NCBI GenBank assembly: GCA_943787185.1
Contig: CALSLL010000001.1
Coordinates: 248,001-312,000, forward strand
Direction of reading: 5' to 3'
Length of the DNA stretch: 64,000 bases
Origin: UBA10349 sp003485905
GTDB lineage: Bacteria > Pseudomonadota > Gammaproteobacteria > Arenicellales > Arenicellaceae
Part shown: positions 33,805 to 42,874 of the stretch, piece by piece
Layout of the letters: the number at the start of each line of letters is the position of its first letter
Numbering within the stretch: position 1 is the first letter of the stretch
Position numbers and translations under genes: made by a program
The notes under the pieces: generated by a model
What the model was told of the DNA's origin: nothing
What the model saw: only the letters and a program-made list of their open reading frames with translations
Databases searched by the model: none

Positions 33805-36480
33805 CTAACCTTCATCTTCAGATTCAGGAGTATTATTGCTTTCGTCGGACTCAGTAGAGCCAACATGCTCACCTACAGGCGGGTCGGGATCAACTTCAGG
33901 TTCTTCTGCGATACCGTCGCCTACATCCGTATCGTCATCTGATTCCGCTACTTTCTGAATACTTATTAACGATTCATCGTCATCAACGCCAATTAACGTT
34001 ACACCTTGTGTATTGCGGCCTAACGTCGAAACCTCACTAACGCGAGTACGAACCAAAATACCACCATCAGTTATTAACATCACTTCGTCACTTTCTTCGA
34101 CCAATGAGGCACCAACCACTTTACCGTTTCTATCATTGACCTGAATAGAAATCACACCCTGACCACCACGACCTTGCCGAGTATAGTCAGTAAGCCGGGT
34201 CCGTTTCCCATAGCCACGTTCCGTCGCTGTCAGTATCGTACCCCCATCGAGTTCACGATCCGCAATAATCATTGAAATAACTTTTTGTCCAGCGGCTAAT
34301 TTAATCCCCCTAACTCCGCGCGCAGTTCTACCCATCACGCGCACATCTTGTTCGTCAAAGCGTATACCTTTACCAGCATCCGAGAACACATACACATCCT
34401 GCTCTCCACTAGTTAACCCGACTCCAACAAGCTCATTTCCTTCAACCAGATCAATAGCAATTATCCCACTGGCTCGGGGCCGCGAAAAATCTGCCAGTGA
34501 AGTTTTCTTCACAGTACCATCGCTAGTAGACATGAACACATATCCACCATTATCAAAGCCTTCAACGGGCAATACTGCTGTGATCTTTTCTTCTCCAACC
34601 AATGGCAGCAAATTCACTAACGGCTTACCACGCGCCATTCGCCCGGCTTGCGGCCACTGGAAAACTCGCAACCAATAAACTTTACCCACCGATGAAAAGC
34701 AAAGCACTGTATCGTGGCTGTTTGCCACAAACATACGTTCAACAAAATCCTCGTCCTTGGTTTTAGTTGCGGACTTACCTTTGCCGCCACGTCTTTGGGC
34801 CCGATAATCGGACAAAGGCTGCGACTTTGCATAACCTTCATGAGAAAGCGTAACCACCAAATCCTCTTCAGCAATCAAATCTTCGTCAGTAAGATCTAAT
34901 TGACTTTCGAGAATCTCAGTACGTCGCTGGTCGCCGTACTCGTCTCGAATCTCAACCAACTCCTCTCGAATTACGTCCATCAAACGGCCAACGTCACCCA
35001 ATATCTTGAGCAACTCGGCAATCTTTTCCAGAATCTCTAGATACTCATCACGAATCTTGTCTTGCTCCAACCCGGTAAGACGGTGCAACCGTAAATCAAG
35101 AATTGCTTGAGCCTGAACCTCTGACAAATGATAGCCATCTTCAAGTAGGCCAAAATCATCTCCCACGCCTTCCGGCCGAGATGAACCTGCACCAGTCTGA
35201 TCGAGTAAACTACTAATTTCTCCTGCGGGCCAAACCGTTGCGATCAATTCTTCTTTCGCTGCTGCAGGATTGGGCGCAGCCTTAATCATCTCAATAATCC
35301 GATCGATGTTATTAAGCGCAACTGCCAACCCTTCCAGTACATGCGCACGATTACGAGCCTTACGTAATTCAAATATTGTGCGCCTTGTAACCACTTCCCG
35401 GCGATGTTGAATAAATTCTTCAAGTAACTCTTTAAGGTTAAAAATACGTGGTTGATTATTAATCAACGCAACCATATTGATACCAAAAACAGTTTGCATA
35501 ACCGTTTGTTGATAGAGCTTATTCAAGATAACTTCGGCCACTTCACCGCGCCGTAACTCTATAACCATCCGCATGCCAGATTTATCTGACTCGTCACGAA
35601 GCTCAGTTATTCCCTCTATTTTCTTGTTCTTGACCAGGTCAGCGATCTTTTCTAGTAACCGTGCCTTATTTACCATATAGGGTAATTCATGGACTACAAT
35701 CGCCTGCTTACCAGTCGATTCGTTTACCGTCTCGATTTCTGCACGCGCTCGCATGTATATCTTGCCGCGCCCGGTACGATAGGCATGCACGATCCCAGCA
35801 CGCCCATTAATAAAAGCCGCGGTTGGAAAATCCGGGCCAGGAATAATTTCCATCAACGCATCCACATCTATCTCAGCGTCATCAATCATCGCCAAGCATG
35901 CGTTTACCACTTCTGTAAGATTATGCGGTGGAATATTAGTAGCCATACCAACCGCAATACCAGACGACCCATTAACCAACAAATTGGGAATGCGAGCCGG
36001 CATAACCAGTGGCTGAGTTTCGGTCTCATCATAGTTTGGACCGAAATCGACTGTTTGTTTTTCAAGATCGGCAAGCAACTCTTGAGCAATCTTGCTTAAT
36101 CGGATTTCGGTATATCGCATCGCTGCGGGCGAATCGCCATCTATCGACCCAAAGTTTCCTTGGCCATCCACAAGTGGGTAACGAAGAGAAAAGTCCTGCG
36201 CCATACGCACGATCGTATCGTATACCGCAGAATCTCCATGTGGATGATACTTACCAATAACATCACCAACCACACGAGCAGACTTTTTATAAGCCTTGTT
36301 CCACTCATTTCCCAACTGCGACATGGCAAACAAAACTCGCCGATGCACGGGTTTTAATCCATCTCTCACGTCAGGTAACGCACGCCCCACAATTACGCTC
36401 ATAGCGTAATCGAGATAGGACTGCTTCATCTCACTTTCGAGGCTTGCCGGGATGGTTTCTTTAGCGAAGGAATCAGTCAT
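33805..36480 (-). CDS. gyrA: DNA gyrase subunit A
   Basis: Breaks and rejoins DNA in the GyrA2B2 type II topoisomerase that introduces negative supercoils. The catalytic Tyr123 lies in AAMRYTEIRLSK. The quinolone-determining region reads HPHGDSAVYDTI with Ser84 and Asp88, the sensitive-type residues (Ser83/Asp87 in E. coli). The C-terminal beta-pinwheel has the GyrA box (QRRGGKG). The end is a strongly acidic tail (about residues 850-891). The 891 residues are a usual length. Confidence 0.98.
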   Translation of the reverse strand: MTDSFAKETIPASLESEMKQSYLDYAMSVIVGRALPDVRDGLKPVHRRVLFAMSQLGNEWNKAYKKSARVVGDVIGKYHPHGDSAVYDTIVRMAQDFSLRYPLVDGQGNFGSIDGDSPAAMRYTEIRLSKIAQELLADLEKQTVDFGPNYDETETQPLVMPARIPNLLVNGSSGIAVGMATNIPPHNLTEVVNACLAMIDDAEIDVDALMEIIPGPDFPTAAFINGRAGIVHAYRTGRGKIYMRARAEIETVNESTGKQAIVVHELPYMVNKARLLEKIADLVKNKKIEGITELRDESDKSGMRMVIELRRGEVAEVILNKLYQQTVMQTVFGINMVALINNQPRIFNLKELLEEFIQHRREVVTRRTIFELRKARNRAHVLEGLAVALNNIDRIIEMIKAAPNPAAAKEELIATVWPAGEISSLLDQTGAGSSRPEGVGDDFGLLEDGYHLSEVQAQAILDLRLHRLTGLEQDKIRDEYLEILEKIAELLKILGDVGRLMDVIREELVEIRDEYGDQRRTEILESQLDLTDEDLIAEEDLVVTLSHEGYAKSQPLSDYRAQRRGGKGKSATKTKDEDFVERMFVANSHDTVLCFSSVGKVYWLRVFQWPQAGRMARGKPLVNLLPLVGEEKITAVLPVEGFDNGGYVFMSTSDGTVKKTSLADFSRPRASGIIAIDLVEGNELVGVGLTSGEQDVYVFSDAGKGIRFDEQDVRVMGRTARGVRGIKLAAGQKVISMIIADRELDGGTILTATERGYGKRTRLTDYTRQGRGGQGVISIQVNDRNGKVVGASLVEESDEVMLITDGGILVRTRVSEVSTLGRNTQGVTLIGVDDDESLISIQKVAESDDDTDVGDGIAEEPEVDPDPPVGEHVGSTESDESNNTPESEDEG

Positions 36481-36866
36481 ACGGGAGCGCCTATAAGCGG
36501 CTGTTTTTTATAGTTTTTCAGCGGTCTATGCCACACGCATATTTGACTGAAAAAACGGGCTGTTTTTATAGTCAATATTCTAACATGCTGCTAGCAGCAA
36601 TAGTAGCTTGCACCCCTGTAAATACGAGCCAAATATTACATTCCTCCAGCCAACATAAGCGTCAATTTTGAAACGTTAAACAGGCCTCACGAGCCCCATG
36701 CATCACCAACCTTTTTGAACAAATGTAGATCTTTTATCTGTATGTTCCCGCACCATATTTGCAAAATAAAATCACATGCGATTGCTAAAATAATATCGCG
36801 CGCTGTTTCACGACAAGCTTTATAATCCTCATATCAAAAACCCTTCAGCAGCATCACTAAAATAGA
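36481..36866. other. Divergent intergenic region between gyrA and the mtaD cluster (386 bases)
   Basis: Leader DNA for two divergent units. Close to gyrA, the sequence GGCTGTTTTT(T)ATAG occurs twice in direct orientation (36499-36513 and 36558-36571), 59 bases apart, and between them TTTTTCAG (36514-36521) faces CTGAAAAA (36547-36554). On the gyrA strand the repeats read CTATAAAA(A)ACAGCC, so each carries a TATAAA that could act as a -10 element. No open reading frame is supported. Confidence 0.6.
36821..36826 (+). promoter_or_regulatory. Consensus -10 element before the aminotransferase gene
   Basis: A perfect TATAAT lies 41 bases before the TTG start at 36867. No good -35 hexamer is found at 15-18 bases upstream, so only the -10 is supported. 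It is the best initiation signal for the plus-strand operon. Confidence 0.35.
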
Positions 36867-38003
36867 TTGACTATCCCATTCATCGATCTGCAAACGCAGT
36901 ATAAAAAACATCAAGCCGAAATTCAGGCCTCGATAAACGCCGTGCTAGAACATGGCCGATATATTATGGGGCCGGAAATTGCGCGCCTTGAATCAGAGCT
37001 GCAAATATTTACTGGCGTTGAGCACGCTATCGCCTGTGGTAGCGGGACTGATGCCTTGTTGCTAGCGCTAATGTCGGCAGGGGTAGGAAAAGGCGATGCC
37101 ATCTATACCACCCCATACACCTTTTTTGCTACAGCTGAGGTCATCAGCTTGGTTGGGGCAACCCCTGTTTTTGTTGATGTGGATCCGACCACCTACAACA
37201 TTGATCCGATTGCTCTAGTAAAAAGCATCACTCAAACAACTGATACGGGAAAACTCAAACCAAAAGGAATCATTCCAGTTGATTTGTTTGGGCAGCCGGC
37301 TGACTACGATTCAATCAACACCTTGGCGGCTGAGCACGACCTTTTTGTGATACAAGATGCCGCTCAAAGCTTTGGTGCGACTTATAAAGGCGACCGAACT
37401 TGCTCGAACACACCACTAGCTGCGACCAGCTTTTTTCCCGCCAAACCGCTTGGCTGCTATGGTGATGGCGGCGCTGTGTTCACCAATGACGCTGACGTAG
37501 CGAGGACCCTGAAATCGATTCGGGTCCATGGTGAAGGACAAGACAAGTATGACAACATTCGGTTGGGTCTTAATGCCCGTATGGATAGCATTCAAGCGGC
37601 AGTACTCATAGAAAAAATGAAGTTCTATGAAACGGAAATTGAACTACGTCAACGCGTCGCCAATCGATATAGTGAATTACTTAAAAATCATGTCAACACG
37701 CCTGTAATTGCGAACGATTGCACCTCTGTATGGGCCCAATACTCGATCACCAGCGAAAATCGCGAGGCGCTCCGCATCGCCTTAAGTGATGAACAGATTC
37801 CCACGGCAATGTACTACCCAACTCCAATTCATCTATCAACAGCCTACGCACATTTAAACCACAAGATCGGTGATTTCCCGATATCCGAGAAACTATCACA
37901 AACAATGTTCAGCCTTCCAATGCACCCCTATTTAGGTGAAGACCAGATTGATAGAATCTGTGGAATTATTACCTCTACAGTAGAGAGTTTGAAGCATGGT
38001 TGA
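36867..38003 (+). CDS. DegT/DnrJ/EryC1-family sugar aminotransferase
   Basis: PLP-dependent transaminase of the family that aminates nucleotide-linked keto sugars for surface polysaccharides. Family positions are PFIDLQTQY at the start, ACGSGTDALLLAL, TPYTFFATAEV, VIQDAAQSFGA and the Schiff-base Lys193 in TSFFPAKPLGCYGDGGAV, close to WbpE-like enzymes. TTG is the only possible start because a TAA precedes it by two codons. It overlaps mtaD by eight bases. In Pseudomonas this position (between gyrA and mtaD) is taken by mtnA; no other polysaccharide gene is adjacent apart from the glycosyltransferase pseudogene 5 kb downstream. Substrate not predicted. Confidence 0.88.
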   Translation: MTIPFIDLQTQYKKHQAEIQASINAVLEHGRYIMGPEIARLESELQIFTGVEHAIACGSGTDALLLALMSAGVGKGDAIYTTPYTFFATAEVISLVGATPVFVDVDPTTYNIDPIALVKSITQTTDTGKLKPKGIIPVDLFGQPADYDSINTLAAEHDLFVIQDAAQSFGATYKGDRTCSNTPLAATSFFPAKPLGCYGDGGAVFTNDADVARTLKSIRVHGEGQDKYDNIRLGLNARMDSIQAAVLIEKMKFYETEIELRQRVANRYSELLKNHVNTPVIANDCTSVWAQYSITSENREALRIALSDEQIPTAMYYPTPIHLSTAYAHLNHKIGDFPISEKLSQTMFSLPMHPYLGEDQIDRICGIITSTVESLKHG

Positions 38004-39321
38004 TCATATTATTTCTGCTACCTGGATTGCTCCGGTCAGACCGGAAAACACAGTCCTATCAGACCATGCTCTAGCTATTAAACAAGGCAAAATTGTCGCT
38101 TTATTACCGTTGGGTGAAGCCCTGAAATCATGGCCGGAAGCACCATACGAGCATCTGGATAACCACCTCCTTACCCCAGGTTTTGTAAATACCCATACCC
38201 ATGCTGCGATGAATTTATTTCGAGGTATGGCCGATGACAAGCCGCTAATGGACTGGTTAACCAACCACATTTGGCCCGCGGAAAGTCAATGGATGAGCCC
38301 TGAGTTTGTGCTTGATGGTACAGAACTCGCAATCGCCGAAATGCAGGCCGCTGGAATAACCTGTTTTAACGACATGTATTTTTTCCCTAATATTGTCGCA
38401 GAAGCGGCCCAAAAAGCGCAGATGCGAGCAGTTGTAGGCTTAATAGTGCTAGATTTTCCTTCCGCATGGGCAAACACGTCGGACGAATACTTTGACAAAG
38501 GACTACAAACCCACGATCAAGTAAGTAGCTACTCTCTGGTAAGTACCGCGTTCGCTCCACATGCGCCTTATACAGTTTCCGACAAACCACTTATTCGAGC
38601 ACTAACGCTAGCAGACGAGCTCGACATTCCGCTGCATATTCATATTCATGAAACTGCTGGAGAGATTGAAGAGTCTAATGCGCGTTACGGAGTGCGTCCG
38701 TTGGAACGTTTAAGTCAATTAGGACTATTAAACCCACGATTGCTTGCGGTGCACATGACCCAACTATTAGATGCTGAAATTGAATCCCTTTCTAAACAAG
38801 GCGTAAATATTTCTCACTGCATAAAATCTAACCTTAAGCTGGCCAGTGGGTTTGCTCCAATCACAAAACTATTAAACGCTGGCGCCAATGTTGCTCTAGG
38901 CACTGATAGTGTTGCCAGCAATAATGAACTCGACCTACTCAGTGAAGCGAAGCTAGCCGCATTAATAGCCAAAGGCCTCAGTGACGATGCCAAAGTTGTG
39001 CCGGCCACGCAGGCCCTAGAAATGCTCACTATAAATGGTGCTAAAGCCCTCAACCTAGACACTGTTATTGGCAGCCTGGAGGTTGGAAAATCCGCAGACA
39101 TTGTTGCTCTAGATCTTAGCGGTGTGGCAACACAACCAGTGTACGACCCAATTGCACAGCTTATCTATAGTTGTTCACGAGAACAGGTTCGCCAAGTCTG
39201 GATCGCTGGCAAACAAGTTATAAAAGATGGCCTGCATACTCGCATTGACACATCTAGAGTACTAGCGTTGGCTAAAGAGTGGGCTACAAAAATTACGTCA
39301 ACCAATACTGGCAATGAGTGA
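37996..39321 (+). CDS. mtaD: 5-methylthioadenosine/S-adenosylhomocysteine deaminase (amidohydrolase)
   Basis: A metal-dependent amidohydrolase of the TRZ/ATZ group, predicted to deaminate methylthioadenosine and related adenosines. Metal ligands are in FVNTHTHAAMNLFRG, HIHIHETAGEIEES and GTDSVASNNELDLL, with a His in AVHMTQL; the composite N- and C-terminal beta domain is complete in 441 residues. Eight-base overlaps on both sides tie it to the aminotransferase and ubiG. Substrate assignment rests on similarity to the Pseudomonas mtaD and on gene order with ubiG. Confidence 0.88.
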   Translation: MVDHIISATWIAPVRPENTVLSDHALAIKQGKIVALLPLGEALKSWPEAPYEHLDNHLLTPGFVNTHTHAAMNLFRGMADDKPLMDWLTNHIWPAESQWMSPEFVLDGTELAIAEMQAAGITCFNDMYFFPNIVAEAAQKAQMRAVVGLIVLDFPSAWANTSDEYFDKGLQTHDQVSSYSLVSTAFAPHAPYTVSDKPLIRALTLADELDIPLHIHIHETAGEIEESNARYGVRPLERLSQLGLLNPRLLAVHMTQLLDAEIESLSKQGVNISHCIKSNLKLASGFAPITKLLNAGANVALGTDSVASNNELDLLSEAKLAALIAKGLSDDAKVVPATQALEMLTINGAKALNLDTVIGSLEVGKSADIVALDLSGVATQPVYDPIAQLIYSCSREQVRQVWIAGKQVIKDGLHTRIDTSRVLALAKEWATKITSTNTGNE

Positions 39322-40027
39322 CATGCAATCGCAAAACATTGATCAAGCTGAAATCCACAAGTTTGAAGAGCTAGCCTCGAGGTGGTGGGATCCAGATAGT
39401 GAATTTAAACCATTGCACGAGATAAACCCTCTGCGCCTGAATTTCATTAACCAGCGCAGCCCTTTAGCTGGCAAAAATGTTTTAGATGTCGGATGTGGTG
39501 GTGGGTTGCTTAGTGAAGCCATGGCGCAGTTAGGCGCCACAGTAACAGGAATCGACATGGGTACCGCCCCACTAAGTGTAGCCAAATTACATCTACTGGA
39601 AAGTGGACAGCAAGTTGTCTACCAACAATCGACCGCTGAGGCTTTTGCAAAAAACCACCCTCAAGCGTATGACATCGTTACCTGCTTGGAAATGCTGGAA
39701 CATGTTCCCACCCCCTCTTCGGTTATCAGCGCCTGCGCTAGAATGGTTAAACCTGGTGGTGACGTCTACTTTTCAACAATTAATCGCAATCCGAAAGCCT
39801 GGTTATTTGCGGTTGTAGGTGCGGAATACCTATTAAATTTATTACCTAAAGGTACTCACGATTATAAAAAGTTTATTCGCCCCTCTGAACTCGTGGCCTG
39901 GGGCCGAGAATCAAATCTACACTTTAAAGAATCTACCGGCCTACACTATAACCCGCTGACAAAGGTCTACACTCTAGCGCCGGGATTAGACGTCAACTAT
40001 ATATTGCACACTCAAGCTGATGGCTGA
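39314..40027 (+). CDS. ubiG: Ubiquinone biosynthesis O-methyltransferase
   Basis: Catalyses both O-methylations of the ubiquinone ring using S-adenosylmethionine. Motifs are FEELASRWWDPDSEFKPLH at the N-terminus, the SAM site NVLDVGCGGGLLSEAMA, EMLEHVPTP, and TINRNPKAWL, all UbiG-specific. The 237 residues match the family. Starts inside the mtaD 3' end. Confidence 0.97.
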   Translation: MSDMQSQNIDQAEIHKFEELASRWWDPDSEFKPLHEINPLRLNFINQRSPLAGKNVLDVGCGGGLLSEAMAQLGATVTGIDMGTAPLSVAKLHLLESGQQVVYQQSTAEAFAKNHPQAYDIVTCLEMLEHVPTPSSVISACARMVKPGGDVYFSTINRNPKAWLFAVVGAEYLLNLLPKGTHDYKKFIRPSELVAWGRESNLHFKESTGLHYNPLTKVYTLAPGLDVNYILHTQADG

Positions 40028-40075
40028 CCAACCGTTTGGCATTTCAAGCCCTACTAACATTCATACGCCAAACAA

Positions 40076-40732
40076 ATGAAACAAGCAGTCAAAGCCTTAT
40101 TGCTAGATTTGGATGGCACCCTGATCGATACCGCCCCTGACATGGTTGCCGCATTGAATCGTCAACTTCAATCTCACCATCGAGAGTTAGTGACATATGA
40201 AACGGCCCGGGCATTTGTATCCCACGGGGCGGCGGCCCTTATAAAGCTCGGTTTTGGGATCAGTGCTGAGGAGTCTGGCTACCAAGATTTACGCGAAGAG
40301 TATCTTGCCGAATATGAGAAAAACATTGCTGAGCATAGCCAACTATTTAATGGCATGCAGGAAGTTCTCGAACATTGTGAACAGAATAATTTATTTTGGG
40401 GCATAGTCACTAACAAACCGGAAGGTTTAACCGCGGCCCTACTTAAGGGACTCAATCTGGACCAACGATCAGCTGTTACCATAGGTGGTGACTCGCTTCC
40501 ACAAAGTAAACCCCACCCAATGCCCATGCTACATGCTTGCATGTTGCTTAAAATTGCACCTAGTGAATGCTTGTATGTTGGTGATGCTGCCCGCGATATC
40601 GAATCTGGAAAACGCGCAGGCACGAGAACGGCTACCGCTGAATGGGGTTACATTGCCCCAAAAGACGATCCAAGCCAATGGGGAGCAACTTACAGAGTAA
40701 CTTCTCCAATAGGTATTTTAGATCTAATATGA
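40076..40732 (+). CDS. mupP: HAD phosphatase, likely N-acetylmuramic acid 6-phosphate phosphatase MupP
   Basis: HAD-superfamily phosphatase of the Gph group: nucleophile motif LLLDLDGTLIDT (Asp11, Asp13), TNKP (motif II), and GDAARDIESGKRAG (motif IV). Simple similarity would say phosphoglycolate phosphatase, but its position between ubiG and yciK is that of Pseudomonas mupP, which removes phosphate from MurNAc-6P in cell-wall recycling; I follow the synteny. It ends in an ATGA overlap with rmuC. Confidence 0.8.
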   Translation: MKQAVKALLLDLDGTLIDTAPDMVAALNRQLQSHHRELVTYETARAFVSHGAAALIKLGFGISAEESGYQDLREEYLAEYEKNIAEHSQLFNGMQEVLEHCEQNNLFWGIVTNKPEGLTAALLKGLNLDQRSAVTIGGDSLPQSKPHPMPMLHACMLLKIAPSECLYVGDAARDIESGKRAGTRTATAEWGYIAPKDDPSQWGATYRVTSPIGILDLI

Positions 40733-42015
40733 TCGACCAATCATTGGATTCACTTCTTCGGGCTGTTGGATTAACCTTTTCTCCCGATGCCCGGACGATT
40801 TTACTATTAATTCTTGGGCTATCCATCGGCGGGTTTATCGGCAAATGGTGGGCTAAATACAATGGCAAAATTGAATTAGAAAAATTTAAATCTGAAATCG
40901 ATACACTAGAACTGCGACACGACGAGCAGATCGATAGCCTGCGTGACACCTTTGCTGCCCTGTCCCAAAATGCTCTACAGGCGAATAACCAAAGCTTCCT
41001 AAACCTTGCACAGCAAACACTTGGCAAGTATCAGGAAAATGCAAAAAACGAGCTCGAATCACGCGAAAAAAGTATTGCCAATATGGTTAATCCACTTCGC
41101 GAAACCTTAGACAAAACAGACCAGCAACTTCGCAAGCTTGAACAAGAGCGAGCCCGCTCACAAGGGCAGTTAAACGAGCAAATTCAAGGATTGATGCAAG
41201 CTCAAAGCTCACTGCACGGCGAAACACGAAATCTTGTACAAGCACTACGCAGACCAGAAGTACGAGGCCAATGGGGAGAGCTAACGTTAAAACGTCTAGC
41301 AGAATTGTCTGGTATGTCGCAACACTGCGACTTTACTGAACAATTACAGATTAGTTCGGATAAAGGTGTACTACGCCCAGATATGGTGGTCCATATGCCC
41401 GGTGATCGAGATCTGGTAGTCGATGTCAAAACACCACTAGATGCATATCTAAGTGCAGTACAGTCTGAAAGTGACGCTGCACAGTCGGGTTTTCTCGAGC
41501 AGCATGCTAAGAATGTTAAAACGCGAATCCGCGAGCTTTCAGAAAAAAAATATTGGAGTCAATTTGAGCAATCGCCAGATTTTATTGTGTTGTTCATACC
41601 AGGCGACCAATTTTTATCTGCAGCACTGGATGTGGATCACAATCTAATTGAGTATGCGATGGAACGCCGTATTATTCTTGCCACACCAACCAGTTTAGTC
41701 GGTTTGCTGCGCGCAATTTCGTATGGTTGGAGCCAGGACGCATTAAACAAAAATGCATCGGCCATCCGCGACATAGGTAAAGATCTGCATAACCGCCTAT
41801 CGAAATTATCAAGCTACATCGACAAGCTAGGGAACAGTATCGATAATAGCGTGACCCAGTTTAATCGTTTGGTGGGCTCCTACGAAAGCAAGGTGCTACC
41901 AGGAGCTCGTAAATTTAGTGAGCTCGGCGTGGCACCTGATGACGAGCCCGTAAAACCAAAAATCCTCAGCACGCCAACTCGCGTATTAACTAAAAAGAAC
42001 AATCAAACTAGCTAA
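40729..42015 (+). CDS. rmuC: DNA recombination protein RmuC
   Basis: A 428-residue membrane-anchored member of the RmuC family, linked in E. coli to limiting inversions at short repeats. One N-terminal transmembrane helix (TILLLILGLSIGGFIGKWW) is followed by a coiled coil (about 45-150, ELRHDEQIDSLRDTF, LRKLEQERARSQGQL) and the nuclease-like RmuC domain (RRPEVRGQWGELTLKRL, DLVVDVKTPLDAYLSA, LATPTSLVGLLRAISYGW). I start at ATG 40729, which overlaps the mupP stop (ATGA); an upstream frame extension lies inside mupP. RmuC sitting between mupP and yciK is not the order I know from Pseudomonas. Confidence 0.93.
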   Translation: MIDQSLDSLLRAVGLTFSPDARTILLLILGLSIGGFIGKWWAKYNGKIELEKFKSEIDTLELRHDEQIDSLRDTFAALSQNALQANNQSFLNLAQQTLGKYQENAKNELESREKSIANMVNPLRETLDKTDQQLRKLEQERARSQGQLNEQIQGLMQAQSSLHGETRNLVQALRRPEVRGQWGELTLKRLAELSGMSQHCDFTEQLQISSDKGVLRPDMVVHMPGDRDLVVDVKTPLDAYLSAVQSESDAAQSGFLEQHAKNVKTRIRELSEKKYWSQFEQSPDFIVLFIPGDQFLSAALDVDHNLIEYAMERRIILATPTSLVGLLRAISYGWSQDALNKNASAIRDIGKDLHNRLSKLSSYIDKLGNSIDNSVTQFNRLVGSYESKVLPGARKFSELGVAPDDEPVKPKILSTPTRVLTKKNNQTS

Positions 42016-42019
42016 ATTA

Positions 42020-42781
42020 ATGAACAACATAATACGACTACCGTGGCAAGAGTTCGATACTGACTCGCTTCGATTTGATGATCAGATATTCCTAATAACC
42101 GGAGCTGCCGGGGGGATAGGGTCTGCGCTTACTAGAGAACTATCGACCAGAGGCGGCACAGTCATTATGCTCGATAAAAAGCAGCGACATTTGGAAAAAT
42201 TATACGATGAACTCTGTTCAGAAAACGCAACAGAACCGGTGATACTCCCTGCCGATCTTACTCAGCTAAACGCTGAAAACATTGGCGCACTAGTCGATGG
42301 CCTAGAGCAAGATTTTGGTCGACTCGATGCACTTATACACAACGCAGCCGAGCTTGGAACACTGGCTCCACTCAACCAATATGATCTGCAGCAATGGAGC
42401 ACTGTCATGCAGGTGAATTTGCACGCACCATACTTGCTTACTCGGGCCTTGCTGCCCTTACTTCAAAATGCCAAGAATGGCCGCATACTTTTTACTACTG
42501 CAGATAGCGCAACGCAAGCAAATGCATTTTGGGGTGCATACGCTATTGCTTACGCTGGAGTACAAGCACAAATGTCACTTTGGCATGAGGAACTTGAAAA
42601 CACGACTAACCTATACTTTAACTGCATTAATCCGGGAGCCGTAAGAACCGCCATGCGTCGACTATCTCATCCTGGCGAAGTTGCTGAAGAATCACCCGCT
42701 CCAACAGAAATAATGCCCGCCTATCTGCAAGCGCTAAGCACTATTGATTCGACCTACCGAGGAAAGATCTTGCTGATCTAG
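42020..42781 (+). CDS. yciK: YciK-type short-chain dehydrogenase lacking the usual catalytic lysine
   Basis: A 253-residue Rossmann SDR protein with the cofactor motif TGAAGGIGSAL, the NAG-like IHNAAELGTLAPL and the YciK-typical INPGAVRTAMRR. The catalytic YxxxK motif reads Y-A-I-A-Y here: the DNA (TAC GCT ATT GCT TAC) shows Tyr where Lys is expected, whereas E. coli YciK has YAVSK. The protein may have lost oxidoreductase activity or be an altered paralogue. It ends the plus-strand operon; no frameshift is seen. Confidence 0.88.
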   Translation: MNNIIRLPWQEFDTDSLRFDDQIFLITGAAGGIGSALTRELSTRGGTVIMLDKKQRHLEKLYDELCSENATEPVILPADLTQLNAENIGALVDGLEQDFGRLDALIHNAAELGTLAPLNQYDLQQWSTVMQVNLHAPYLLTRALLPLLQNAKNGRILFTTADSATQANAFWGAYAIAYAGVQAQMSLWHEELENTTNLYFNCINPGAVRTAMRRLSHPGEVAEESPAPTEIMPAYLQALSTIDSTYRGKILLI

Positions 42782-42874
42782 TCCCACTTCAGCTTGATTT
42801 TTGTAGATCTGCTTCGAAGCTAAACCTATTAAAGCAAAACCTATTCAGGTTAACTTTGCCGATAAGAAGATCAA

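Noticed and set aside
33805..36480. Quinolone-resistance change in GyrA
   Set aside because: The determining region keeps Ser and Asp at the two key positions.
40076..40732. Naming the HAD phosphatase as phosphoglycolate phosphatase (gph)
   Set aside because: The ubiG-yciK position is that of mupP in Pseudomonas; sequence motifs do not separate the two.
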